Below are positions 24,610-33,568 of a DNA stretch of 64,000 nt, in pieces. Under the pieces are notes generated by a model. It saw only the letters and a program-made list of their open reading frames with translations. It made no database searches and was not told the origin of the DNA. The stretch is taken from the NCBI RefSeq assembly GCF_030409505.1, contig NZ_JAUFPZ010000002.1, positions 2,673,501-2,737,500 of the forward strand, in the 5' to 3' direction. A program made the position numbers and the translations under genes. This DNA is from Zunongwangia endophytica (lineage in GTDB: Bacteria > Bacteroidota > Bacteroidia > Flavobacteriales > Flavobacteriaceae). Positions within the stretch are counted from its first letter, which is position 1, and each line of letters begins with the position of its first letter.

Positions 24610-27600
24610 ATGGAAAAGTTAACCAATGCGATAGTGTCGTTTTCTTTAAAAAATACATTAATTGTATTTTTTCTAACGGGACTATTAGCTGCAGCAGGTA
24701 TCTATAGTTACATCCATACGCCTATTGAGGCTTTCCCAGATGTAACCAACACGCGGGCAAGAATTATTACGCAATGGCCAGGTAGAAGTGCAGAAGAAGT
24801 AGAGAAATTTGTCACGCTGCCAATGATGAAAAAAATGAACACCATTCCTAAAAAGTCTGATGTTCGTTCAATTTCATTATTTGGTTTATCGGTAGTGACT
24901 ATTATTTTTGAAGATGGCGTAGACGATTTTTATGCGCAACAATATGCTGCAAATAGATTACAAGGCGTAGATTTACCGGAAGGTTCAGATCCAGAAATCG
25001 ATCCGCCTTACGGAGCAACGGGAGAAATTTTTAGGTATGTGATCGATAGTGAACGTCCCATCAAAGAACTTTCTGCGATACAAGAATGGGTAATCGAAAG
25101 AGAACTTCTTGCAGTCCCCGGAATATCTGATGTACAAAGTTTTGGAGGTGAAGAAAAAACCTATCAGATTCAGGTTAATCCAACTGCTTTAGAACAATAC
25201 GATCTTACTCCTTTAGATCTTTACGAAGCCATCACCAAAAGTAATATCAACGTTGGTGGAGATATGATTCAGAAAGGTCAGCAAGCTTATGTTGTTCGTG
25301 GTGTTGGTTTACTAACCAGCATAGAAGATATAGAAAATACCTTAATCACAACACATAATCAAACGCCGGTCTTAGTTAAAAACGTAGCCAAAGTAGCAAT
25401 TTCAGCTAAACCAAGATTAGGCCAAGTAAGTTTAGATGACGATGAAGATGTAGTTGAAGGAATTGTGGTAATGCTCCGTGGAGAGAACCCTGCGGAAGTC
25501 ATTGAACGCTTAAAAAACAAAATTGAAGAACTTAACGAGCGTATTCTACCCGACGATGTAAAAATAAAATCTTTTATCGATCGTACCGAATTGGTAAACT
25601 CTACCGTAAAAACGGTAAGCACCAATTTAGTAGAAGGGATTGTACTAGTTTCACTTATTGTATTGGTTTTCTTATTCAACTGGAGAACTACAATAACCGT
25701 AGCGATCATTATTCCGCTATCCTTTTTATTCAGTATAATTTTACTGAAAATACAAGGAATGCCGGCCAATCTCATCTCTATGGGAGCTTTAGATTTTGGG
25801 CTACTGCTGGAAGGTACGCTGGTTATTGTGGAAGCTGTTTATGTGAAATTAGAAGAAAAATCTCTTGAATTAGGGTTTGAGCGCTATAAACAAATCTCTA
25901 AAGGGGATATTATTAGAAACAGCGTTAGCAAAGTAGCGCCCCACATTTTCTTTGCGCAGCTTATTTTAATTATAGCGCTCTTCCCTATTTTTTCATTTGA
26001 AAAAGTTGAAGGAAAAATGTTTAGTCCGCTTGCTTTTACCTTAGGTTATGCACTTTTAGGATCGCTTTTATTAAGTTTAACCTTAGTTCCCACAATGTGT
26101 AAAGTTTTACTGAATAAGCACATCACCGTTAAAAATAATCCCGTTGTAAACTTTTTCCGCGGAAATATTTTCAGATTATTTAATGCCGCTAGTAAATATA
26201 GAAAGCTAACAATGGTCGCTTTTCTAGCCGTTTTTATTGTATGTATTGTAAAATTATTAAATTATGGAACCGAATTTATTCCGCAGCTAAATGAAGGCGC
26301 ACTTTACATTAGAGCAACTTTACCCAACAGTGTAAGTTTAGAAGAATCTGTAAAAACAGGTAAACAAATCAAGCAAAAATTACGCTCTTTTGATGAAGTA
26401 AAGTTTGTCTTAAATCAAACCGGTAGACCTAACGATGGTACCGACCCTACAGGTTTTTTTAATAATGAATTTCATATCGAATTAAAATCTAGAGATGACT
26501 GGAAAAGAGATCTCAACAAAGATGAATTGATTGCTGAAATGAAAGATACTTTAGATCAATTTAAAGGGATTAATTTTGGATTCTCTCAACCTATTCAAGA
26601 TAACGTTGAAGAATACGTTGCCGGAGTAAAAAGCTCTTTAGTGATCAAGATTTTTGGAGATAATCTATTTCTAATGGAAGATCAAGCTACTCAAGTAGCA
26701 GAAACCATCAGCAAAATTGAAGGAATCACCGATGTGTTGGTGTATAAAAACATTGGCTTACCAGAGCTGCGCATTAGTTTACAAGAAAATAAAATGGCGC
26801 AATATGCGGTAAGCACAGAAGATGCTCAAGCCGTTATCGAAATGGCGATTGGAGGAAAAACTGCTTCTTATTTTTATGAAGATGAACGTAAATTTGATCT
26901 ACAAATCAGGTTTGACGAGCCATATCGTGATAGCGAAGAAGAAATAGGAAATATTCTTATTCCTACGCTAAACGATAAAAAAGTTCCGCTTAAAAATATC
27001 GCTGATATTGAATTTAAAACCGGACCTGCATTTATTTATCGCGAAGGTAGCAGTAGATATACCGGAGTTGGTTTTAGTATTGACGGAAGAGATTTAGGAA
27101 GTACCATTGCTGATGCTCAAAAAGCGGTAGATGAAGAAATTAATTTCCCGACAAATACCAAAGTAGAATGGGCAGGAGAATTTGAAAGTAAAGAGCGTGC
27201 CACAAAACAGCTAACGTATATTGTTCCGGCAGTACTTCTTTTAATCATCTTCTTATTGTATATGAATTTCGGAAATATAAAAGACACGATTATTTGTATT
27301 TCTACACTTTCATTTGCCTTTATTGGCGGATTTATATCCTTATGGTTAACGGGAACCATCTTCGGAATTTCAGCAGGAATCGGATTTATTATTCTCTTTG
27401 GAGTGTGTACGATAGACGGAATTATTCTAGTCGCTGTAATGAAAGAAAACCTAGAACATATGACTTTGAAAGAAGCAGTTTCTGAAGGAGTTTACAGTAG
27501 AATACGCCCAGTAGTAATGATTGCCTTAATGGGATCGTTAGGATTATTACCTGCAGCACTTTCTAACGGAATGGGTTCTGAAGTTCAAAAACCTTTAGCG

Positions 27601-27696
27601 ATTATGATTGTTGGCGGTTTATTAATCTGTATGCTATTATCATTTACCGTTTTACCACAAATATTTTACTTGTTTTATAAGAAAAAGAACAACTAG
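24610..27696 (+). CDS. Heavy-metal efflux RND transporter (CzcA/CusA family)
   Basis: The 1028-residue inner-membrane proton antiporter has the typical 12 membrane segments and two large periplasmic loops (about 35-335 and 555-865). The HME family signature in TM4 is present as D395-x5-E401-x6-E408 (A-L-D-F-G-L-L-L-E-G-T-L-V-I-V-E). In CzcA the same relay is D402/D408/E415, so the middle Asp is Glu here. Early text such as F-P-D-V-T-N and W-P-G-R-S-A-E-E-V-E is also HME-type. Together with the two upstream genes it makes a complete tripartite pump, probably for a divalent or monovalent metal; the ion is not readable. Confidence 0.92.
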   Translation: MEKLTNAIVSFSLKNTLIVFFLTGLLAAAGIYSYIHTPIEAFPDVTNTRARIITQWPGRSAEEVEKFVTLPMMKKMNTIPKKSDVRSISLFGLSVVTIIFEDGVDDFYAQQYAANRLQGVDLPEGSDPEIDPPYGATGEIFRYVIDSERPIKELSAIQEWVIERELLAVPGISDVQSFGGEEKTYQIQVNPTALEQYDLTPLDLYEAITKSNINVGGDMIQKGQQAYVVRGVGLLTSIEDIENTLITTHNQTPVLVKNVAKVAISAKPRLGQVSLDDDEDVVEGIVVMLRGENPAEVIERLKNKIEELNERILPDDVKIKSFIDRTELVNSTVKTVSTNLVEGIVLVSLIVLVFLFNWRTTITVAIIIPLSFLFSIILLKIQGMPANLISMGALDFGLLLEGTLVIVEAVYVKLEEKSLELGFERYKQISKGDIIRNSVSKVAPHIFFAQLILIIALFPIFSFEKVEGKMFSPLAFTLGYALLGSLLLSLTLVPTMCKVLLNKHITVKNNPVVNFFRGNIFRLFNAASKYRKLTMVAFLAVFIVCIVKLLNYGTEFIPQLNEGALYIRATLPNSVSLEESVKTGKQIKQKLRSFDEVKFVLNQTGRPNDGTDPTGFFNNEFHIELKSRDDWKRDLNKDELIAEMKDTLDQFKGINFGFSQPIQDNVEEYVAGVKSSLVIKIFGDNLFLMEDQATQVAETISKIEGITDVLVYKNIGLPELRISLQENKMAQYAVSTEDAQAVIEMAIGGKTASYFYEDERKFDLQIRFDEPYRDSEEEIGNILIPTLNDKKVPLKNIADIEFKTGPAFIYREGSSRYTGVGFSIDGRDLGSTIADAQKAVDEEINFPTNTKVEWAGEFESKERATKQLTYIVPAVLLLIIFLLYMNFGNIKDTIICISTLSFAFIGGFISLWLTGTIFGISAGIGFIILFGVCTIDGIILVAVMKENLEHMTLKEAVSEGVYSRIRPVVMIALMGSLGLLPAALSNGMGSEVQKPLAIMIVGGLLICMLLSFTVLPQIFYLFYKKKNN

Positions 27697-27706
27697 TTTT
27701 TAAGGC

Positions 27707-27736
27707 ATTCTCAGCTCAATTTTGAGAATATTTTTT
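27707..27736 (+). terminator. Intrinsic terminator after the efflux operon
   Basis: ATTCTCA (27707-27713) pairs with TGAGAAT (27723-27729), followed by A and six T. It lies 10 bp after the transporter stop. Confidence 0.85.
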
Positions 27737-27759
27737 CATTATAAGTGTTTAGAGGAAAG

Positions 27760-27781
27760 GCTGTCTGTGTAAACAGGCAGC
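27760..27781 (+). terminator. Second hairpin after the efflux operon
   Basis: GCTGTCTG (27760-27767) pairs with CAGGCAGC (27774-27781) with one wobble. A T-rich stretch follows. It may be a back-up terminator. Confidence 0.45.
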
Positions 27782-27937
27782 TCTTCTATTTTACTTCAAA
27801 TTTACTTTCACTCTTTGTGCTTTTTATTTGCTAGCTTTTTAATGGAGTTCAATTACTGAATTACAAACAACCTTTAAAACCAGCATTTTAACTTTAAAAA
27901 ATAAATATTTGAAATAAAAAGAATTCTAATTCAAAAT

Positions 27938-27972
27938 AAACTCTTCTGGAAAATCATCTTCCAGAAGAGTTT
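27938..27972 (-). terminator. Strong intrinsic terminator of the SDR gene
   Basis: A perfect 14-bp stem (27938-27951 with 27959-27972, AAACTCTTCTGGAA/TTCCAGAAGAGTTT) with a 7-base loop lies 9 bp after the stop of the minus-strand SDR gene. It could also work for the plus strand. Confidence 0.85.
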
Positions 27973-27980
27973 TAAAGAAT

Positions 27981-28850
27981 TTATAAGGTATATCTTCCAC
28001 CTGTAATTTCAATTGTTGCACCAGAAGTATAACTACTATCTTCAGCAGCTAACATTACGTAAGCTGAGGCTAATTCAGCAGGTTGACCCGGTCTGCCCAA
28101 AGGCGTTTGCTTTCCGAAGTTTTTCACTTTTTCTCCGGGCATTGTAGCCGGAATTAATGGTGTCCAAATCGGTCCAGGAGCGACCGCATTTACTCTTATC
28201 CCCTTCTCGGCCCATAGTTGTGCCATACTTGCAGTAAAGTTTCTTATAGCTCCTTTGGTTGCCGCATAAGGAACCAAGTTATCACTTGGAGAATAAGCAT
28301 TTACCGATGTCGTATTAATTATACTACTTCCCGGAGCCAAATGTTGTTCTGCAGCTTTACATAGATAAAAAGGAGCATGAATATTTGTTCTAAAGGTTTT
28401 ATCCCATTCTTCAGCAGTAATGTCTTGTAAACTATTTCTTGCCATTTGAAAAGCTGCATTATTTACAATAATATCTAATTGGCCAAATTTAGCTATGGTT
28501 TTTTCAATAATATCCTTGCAGTGCTTTTCTTCTCTAATATCGCCATCGATTAGTAATACTTCAGCGTCTTTGGATTCAATAACTTCTGCAGTCTGCTTTG
28601 CATCGTCATGCTCATCAAGATACGAGATTACAACTTTAGCTCCTTCTAATGCATAAGCATAAGCTACTGCTCTTCCTATGCCCGAGTCGCCACCGGTAAT
28701 CAAGGCTACTTTACCTTTTAGCTTTTCGTTTCCTTTATAAGTGTTTTCACCATAATCTGGAAGCGGATTCATTTTCGATTCTACACCTGGTTCATTCTGT
28801 AGTTCGGTGTCAAATGGTGGTTGTGGATACTTTGTTCTTGGATCTTTCAT
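27981..28850 (-). CDS. SDR-family oxidoreductase, general-stress type
   Basis: The 289-residue protein carries a 40-residue N-terminal extension before the Rossmann domain (P-P-F-D-T-E-L-Q-N-E-P-G), typical of the YhdF/YghA/Gsp39 group. The cofactor motif is T-G-G-D-S-G-I-G, the structural N-N-A-A is present, and the catalytic Ser and Y-A-A-T-K are in place. It is a cytoplasmic NAD(P)-dependent dehydrogenase; members of this group are linked to general stress, but the substrate is unknown. It is a single gene with its own terminator. Confidence 0.9.
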   Translation of the reverse strand: MKDPRTKYPQPPFDTELQNEPGVESKMNPLPDYGENTYKGNEKLKGKVALITGGDSGIGRAVAYAYALEGAKVVISYLDEHDDAKQTAEVIESKDAEVLLIDGDIREEKHCKDIIEKTIAKFGQLDIIVNNAAFQMARNSLQDITAEEWDKTFRTNIHAPFYLCKAAEQHLAPGSSIINTTSVNAYSPSDNLVPYAATKGAIRNFTASMAQLWAEKGIRVNAVAPGPIWTPLIPATMPGEKVKNFGKQTPLGRPGQPAELASAYVMLAAEDSSYTSGATIEITGGRYTL

Positions 28851-29091
28851 AATTCATTTTTTGTATCTCAATATTATAATAGCTATAGCAGTTAGATGGT
28901 TAAAAAAGCGTGAATTGTATTTATTTTAATGAAAATTACCAGACCATTAATTTGTAGTAAAGTAAAAACGTACGATTTATGCTTTTTTAATCATGTTTTT
29001 GACGCTATTACATTATATATGTTAAACCATGTGAAATATTGAACTAAATTCTTCTTAAGTCGTTTTTTATAGCAACAGTTCTGGGATAAAT

Positions 29092-29799
29092 TTGAATAAA
29101 ATTGATGATATGCTAGAAGTTGCTGAAAAAGAAGGTGTTGATTTTAAAGAAAATCATTCTGAGGGTCATATTTATAAAGATTTCGAAGAATTTATTATAG
29201 GACAGGATCATCCTTGTATAATGGCTAAAACCGTTTTTAGCATGGATAAAGTGAACCTGAATATCTATAAAAATTTAGGTAATATTGAATTCACTAAAAA
29301 GCTTTATTCAGATTTAAAAACTTACATTGAAAATTACGATTTTGAATCTAATGACTTTGAAACTTTTATTGCTGTTTTCCCGGAAACTGTAAATCTAAAT
29401 GAATTTGAATTCGAAGAACAACTTTGGCTACAATTACAGCGCATTAATAGTATCGATGAATATGATTGGGATACTCAGGTAAGTAGTAATCCACAAGAAG
29501 AGAACTTCAGTTTTAGCATTGCAGGCCGATCGTTTTATGTAGTTGGTTTACATCCTAACAGTTCTAGAAAAGCCCGTCGAGCTCCATTCACAGGGATTGC
29601 TTTCAATTTACATTGGCAATTCGAAAAATTACGAGAAATGGGAACGTATCAACGCGTTAGAGATGCCATTCGCGGGAGAGATAAAGAATTGCAAGGAAGC
29701 ATTAACCCGATGTTAGAAGATTTTGGAACACATAGTGAAGCAAGACAATATAGCGGTAGAAAAGTCGAAAAAGACTGGGAATGTCCTTTTAAACATTAA
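29092..29799 (+). CDS. YqcI/YcgG family protein
   Basis: The 235-residue cytoplasmic protein matches the YqcI/YcgG family, with P-C-I-M-A-K-T-V-F, the long central F-x-x-F-I-A-V-F-P-E stretch, H-P-N-S-S-R-K-A-R-R and the C-terminal F-N-L-H-W-Q-F-E-x-L-R. The listed start is a TTG; an ATG six codons later (29110) is a fair alternative and neither has a clear ribosome site. Function of the family is unknown; some members are proposed to be heme-binding oxygenase-like. It is followed 18 bp later by a DUF1989 gene. Confidence 0.8.
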   Translation: MNKIDDMLEVAEKEGVDFKENHSEGHIYKDFEEFIIGQDHPCIMAKTVFSMDKVNLNIYKNLGNIEFTKKLYSDLKTYIENYDFESNDFETFIAVFPETVNLNEFEFEEQLWLQLQRINSIDEYDWDTQVSSNPQEENFSFSIAGRSFYVVGLHPNSSRKARRAPFTGIAFNLHWQFEKLREMGTYQRVRDAIRGRDKELQGSINPMLEDFGTHSEARQYSGRKVEKDWECPFKH

Positions 29800-29817
29800 G
29801 CAATAGAATAATTTTAT

Positions 29818-30405
29818 ATGGAAACGATAGCTAAACAATCTGGTGCCTCACTTACTATTAAAAAAGGAGACCGTTTGAAGGTAACTGCTCCCAAAGGAGA
29901 ACAGGTTAGCGACATGGTATTGTTTAACAAAAACGATATCAGAGAAAAAATTTCGAGCGGTAAAACTTTAGATTTTGAAGAATCTATCTTGATCTCTAAA
30001 GGAAACTTTCTTTGGAGTAACCGTAGCCGTAAGATGATGGAAATTTTAGAAGATACTAATGGCAGAAATGATTTTCTACTAGCACCTTGCAGCCCGGAGA
30101 CTTTTGAAATCATGTATAATAACAAAGAATATCACCCCAGTTGTTTTGAAAATTTATACACCAATTTAGCGAAATACGATATAACCCCAGATGATATCCC
30201 TACGGCGTTCAATATTTTTATGAATGTTCAGTTTGATACTGACGGGAAAATTAGCGTGGATCCTCCTTTAAATTCGGGTCAGGATTATATTTTATTCGAA
30301 GCTAAAATGGATTTAATTGTAGGTCTTACAGCATGCTCTGCCGAAGATAGTAACGGTGGCACATTTAAGGAAATTGAATTTGAAGTACTTACATCAAACC
30401 AATAA
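29818..30405 (+). CDS. DUF1989 (urea-carboxylase-associated family) protein
   Basis: The 195-residue protein has the DUF1989 pattern: a cupin-like barrel with G-D-R-L-K-V-T-A-P-K-G-E-Q-V-S-D, L-D-F-E-E-S, the L-L-A-P-C-S-P-E-T-F segment, H-P-S-C-F-E-N-L, a F-N-I-F-M-N-V stretch and the G-L-T-A-C-S-A-E-D-S-N-G end. Conserved His/Cys/Asp residues suggest a metal site. Homologues sit near urea carboxylase genes and are described as accessory proteins of nitrogen metabolism, but no urea genes occur here. Spacing of 18 bp makes it an operon with the YqcI/YcgG gene. Confidence 0.85.
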   Translation: METIAKQSGASLTIKKGDRLKVTAPKGEQVSDMVLFNKNDIREKISSGKTLDFEESILISKGNFLWSNRSRKMMEILEDTNGRNDFLLAPCSPETFEIMYNNKEYHPSCFENLYTNLAKYDITPDDIPTAFNIFMNVQFDTDGKISVDPPLNSGQDYILFEAKMDLIVGLTACSAEDSNGGTFKEIEFEVLTSNQ

Positions 30406-30412
30406 AAGTTCT

Positions 30413-30592
30413 TTAGCGGAAATTGATTATAAATTGAATAAATAAAATTACTACTAAAACAGATCCTAAAAGTAAAAACGGAAGTGTTAGAAATTCAGGT
30501 ATAAGCTGAATTGCAGAGCAAATAGCAACGGTGTAACTTAACATCAGCGAAACTATCAAAAGTTTTTGCCTCCGGCTACGGATTAATTTCAT
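30413..30592 (-). CDS. Small two-helix membrane protein (59 aa)
   Basis: A clean minus-strand frame starts with ATG at 30592 and ends with TAA at 30413. The product begins with a strongly basic stretch (M-K-L-I-R-S-R-R-Q-K) and then has two hydrophobic segments (about 11-32 and 37-57), joined by a short P-E turn. The basic N-terminus followed by two helices is the usual make-up of a small inner-membrane protein with the N-terminus inside. It lies convergent to the DUF1989 gene with 7 bp between stops. I do not recognise a family; coding status rests on composition only. Confidence 0.5.
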   Translation of the reverse strand: MKLIRSRRQKLLIVSLMLSYTVAICSAIQLIPEFLTLPFLLLGSVLVVILFIQFIINFR

Positions 30593-30766
30593 GGTCGGTA
30601 AATTTGGTTAGCACAACTAAATTAATAAAACTTAACCAACTGAACAACAGCACTATTACATTTTAAGGATATGTGACAACAAATGGTCGTAATGAGATAA
30701 TACATCAATTAACGATTTTTAATCAATTACGTCTATTCTTTTACAAATCTTATAAATTACAGAGAG

Positions 30767-31459
30767 ATGAAAGCAGCAAAAGAAAGTAGCTTTAATGCGA
30801 ATCTAAGAGGAATGAGTATACCAGATTGTATTCATAAAATCGAATCAAAATTTGATTTGACGAACGAAGAAATTTCAACATTAAATCAACTCAAAACAAC
30901 TTCAATTTCTGGAGTTTTCTTAACAGAAGAAGGATCATTTTGCGGGAAGAGCGGAGAGTATTTTTCAGAAAACATTGAAGGTAACGGTAAGGTTTGTATT
31001 AAGTATTTTGGCGATGAACCTTATCCAAAGTTCATGATTCTTAAAAAAATTTATGCTGAAGAAAATATGGACTTAAACCATTTATATGCTACCTTAGAAA
31101 CTAGTGTCCAATTTTTTGAAGAAGCTAAAAGAGCTTCAAAAAGAATGTTTTTTAAGCAGCTTTTTTCGAAACATCAAAAAATTTCTCAGGAGGCGCTTAG
31201 TAGACTCAATAAAAAATTCAATCATTCTACAAAAGTCGGTAAGTCCAATGCCGTGTGCTATTCTAATCAACTTCTCACATTACAAAGAAAAGGACGCGAT
31301 TATGTAATTAATCATGCGATAAGTCTGGAAAATAAAATTTTACAAATAATTCGAAATGATTTTGATGCTAAAAATCATGAATTATCTGATATCGAAAAAG
31401 ACCTCATGTTTAGCATTTTAGAATTAAGGAATATCCAGAGAAATGAAATATTGAAATAA
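30767..31459 (+). CDS. Hypothetical protein, 230 aa
   Basis: I do not recognise this protein. It is cytoplasmic, lysine- and glutamate-rich, and mostly helical after residue 110 (long charged helices at about 105-150 and 185-230). The N-terminal 100 residues look like a small alpha/beta part with G-x-F-L-T-E-E-G-S-F-C-G-K-S-G. It has an ATG start with a purine-rich leader (acagagag) and stands alone between a small membrane-protein gene and the M50-like gene. Confidence 0.65.
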   Translation: MKAAKESSFNANLRGMSIPDCIHKIESKFDLTNEEISTLNQLKTTSISGVFLTEEGSFCGKSGEYFSENIEGNGKVCIKYFGDEPYPKFMILKKIYAEENMDLNHLYATLETSVQFFEEAKRASKRMFFKQLFSKHQKISQEALSRLNKKFNHSTKVGKSNAVCYSNQLLTLQRKGRDYVINHAISLENKILQIIRNDFDAKNHELSDIEKDLMFSILELRNIQRNEILK

Positions 31460-31538
31460 TACCTTAGATATTTTCATCATTTCGTTTTAAACCATCACTC
31501 CGTCTTGTAATTTAAAAATTAGTTGAAATTCGCTAATA

Positions 31539-32219
31539 TTAGATAGGATTTCTAGGAAAAATTTCAAAGTGACTGGTATTCTTTTTAATAACTTCAAGTT
31601 TACTGGGACGGGAAGCTCTAGCTCGCTGAAGGGCTTTCTCGTAGGCTTCATCGTAATCTTCTAATTGCTCAAATTCTTCTTCACTTTCTGAAGAAAGTCT
31701 CCAGGATTTTTCATCTTCATCAAACCAAAGTTGAAATTGCTTTTGTTGCAATAGTGTATGATTACGCTTTAAAAGATGATAGATAATTTTCCCATCACTA
31801 TAATTCCCATCAGGATAGCTCATTGGTAATAAAGCAAAAAACACATAGTATAGCGAAAAGTATAAAAATTGATAGGTAAAAATAGTAGGAACCAACGCTT
31901 GGCTAGTGACTATATAAATTACAACGCAAGAGGATAAAATATTGCCTAGTATCCCGCCTGAGTAAATGAAGAGATTACGCCATCTACTTTCGTCGTAGAT
32001 ATTTTCAAAATAGCAGTATCCGTAATAAAAATAATACTTCCGAATTTCGAAATATCGGTTATCCACTAGAATTCTACCGGATCCTATAATGATCTTTACA
32101 TTTTTTGCTCCAAGCAATTTTGCGATGAATACATGGCCTAACTCATGCACTAAAGATACTGCAGGCAGGATAATAAAAAAGGCTATAAATAGCTTGGGGA
32201 TATCCCAAAATTCAATCAT
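31539..32219 (-). CDS. M50-family (site-2 protease-like) membrane protein
   Basis: The 226-residue protein has the zinc motif H-E-L-G-H at residues 25-29 inside the first membrane helix, three further hydrophobic segments (to about 140) and a Y-P-D-G-N-Y-S-D-G segment that can supply the third metal ligand, as in N-x-x-P-x-x-x-x-D-G. The tail (about 165-226) is soluble and highly acidic (S-S-E-S-E-E-E-F-E-Q-L-E-D). It is short for an intramembrane protease and has no PDZ domain. It could be a minimal M50 protease or an inactive relative; no partner gene suggests its substrate. Confidence 0.75.
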   Translation of the reverse strand: MIEFWDIPKLFIAFFIILPAVSLVHELGHVFIAKLLGAKNVKIIIGSGRILVDNRYFEIRKYYFYYGYCYFENIYDESRWRNLFIYSGGILGNILSSCVVIYIVTSQALVPTIFTYQFLYFSLYYVFFALLPMSYPDGNYSDGKIIYHLLKRNHTLLQQKQFQLWFDEDEKSWRLSSESEEEFEQLEDYDEAYEKALQRARASRPSKLEVIKKNTSHFEIFPRNPI

Positions 32220-32486
32220 TGATTTTTGCTTTAAATTTCAAAACTAAGATAAGTTTAATTCGAAAGAATTGTTTTAACTCATTTTAAGTCAACCATTAAC
32301 GCGATTTTAAATTACGCAATATTTCTAATTTTCAAAACTAAAACAATTTAAAGTCCTAGATTGATTGCAATCAAAACAAATTGAATGCATTTAATTATTT
32401 ATCGATTTTGGAAGCTATATTTAGCTTCTTTTCACATCTAAACACTTGTCGCTTATTAATAATTGTTTTTAATTGAGTTTAAAAAC

Positions 32487-33482
32487 ATGCTACTACTCAT
32501 ATTCGGTATAATTCTTTACGCTGTTACTGTTCACGATATTTTAAAAACTACATTATCGATGGAAGGTGGCGGATGGTTAACTAACCATTTCTCTAAATTT
32601 TTATGGAAGGTGAGTTTTCTAGCAAGCAGGAAAAAGGGAGATTCCAAACTTTTAGGAAAAACTGGTTATCTTATTTTAACTGGCATCATCATACTTTGGG
32701 TTGCATTATTATGGAGTAGCTTCTGCTTGGTTTTATTTTCTGACCCGGGGAGCGTGGTTACAAGTGCTAATAAAACTGCTGTGCAAGGTGTTGAAAAATT
32801 ATATTTTGCCGGTTACACCATTTCTACACTTGGTAGCGGTGAGTATATCGCAGGAAATGACTTTTGGAGAATAATAACTAATGTTTTTTCTTTTACTGGT
32901 TTGGTATTATTAACCATGTCTGTTACTTATTTTGTTCCTTTATTACAAGCGGTTATAGATCAGCAAAAATTAGCTGTACAAATAAGTTGTTACGGTAGGA
33001 CTCCTCAGGAAATGATTATTAATGCTTACGACGGAGAACACTATCAAGGCTTAACCGCAAACGCTTCAGATCTCACCTTATCTCTTATAAAACATACTCA
33101 AAATCATAAAGCCTATCCAGTAATCCACTATTTTCATAATAGTGACAAGCGGTTCAATATTATTCTGGAATTATCGAAAATGCACGAATGTTTTGTGATC
33201 TTGGAAAATTTGATGGACGACCAATATCAACCTGCTGAAAATGAGCTTCGATCTTTAAAAGTAGCTTTTGAGAATTATTTCAAAATAATTACAGAGATAA
33301 CAGATGCAAAAGATCAAGCAACTAACGAGGCTCCTAAAATTAAAACAGACCTCTTACTTGAACAAAATTTTATTAGTAGAAAGAAAAATCTTCCAGATTT
33401 ACACTCTCGTAAAGTCTTTTCTAAACTCGTCGAAAATGACGGCTGGGGATGGAATGATATTCAGGGAAGTGATGCTAGCTAG
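32487..33482 (+). CDS. Two-helix-pore potassium channel family protein
   Basis: The chosen start is the ATG at 32487; an upstream TTG at 32463 is in frame but less likely. The 331-residue protein has an N-terminal membrane helix, a second at about 65-85, then a pore loop with the filter-like T-L-G-S-G-E-Y and another helix (about 140-160), which is the ion-channel (Ion_trans_2) pattern. The filter differs from the classical T-V-G-Y-G. The C-terminal 170 residues are soluble with no RCK/TrkA signature I can see. Its ion and gating signal are unknown. Confidence 0.78.
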   Translation: MLLLIFGIILYAVTVHDILKTTLSMEGGGWLTNHFSKFLWKVSFLASRKKGDSKLLGKTGYLILTGIIILWVALLWSSFCLVLFSDPGSVVTSANKTAVQGVEKLYFAGYTISTLGSGEYIAGNDFWRIITNVFSFTGLVLLTMSVTYFVPLLQAVIDQQKLAVQISCYGRTPQEMIINAYDGEHYQGLTANASDLTLSLIKHTQNHKAYPVIHYFHNSDKRFNIILELSKMHECFVILENLMDDQYQPAENELRSLKVAFENYFKIITEITDAKDQATNEAPKIKTDLLLEQNFISRKKNLPDLHSRKVFSKLVENDGWGWNDIQGSDAS

Positions 33483-33508
33483 GAAAATATACGCAATCAC
33501 AAAATTAA

Positions 33509-33539
33509 AAAAGGCCGCCATCAATCGATGCGGCCTTTT
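33509..33539. terminator. Bidirectional terminator between channel gene and katE
   Basis: AAAAGGCCGC (33509-33518) pairs perfectly with GCGGCCTTTT (33530-33539) across an 11-base loop, with A and T runs on the two sides. It serves the two convergent genes. Confidence 0.9.
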
Positions 33540-33568
33540 CTTCTAACACTCCCTGAATTAAAACTAAA

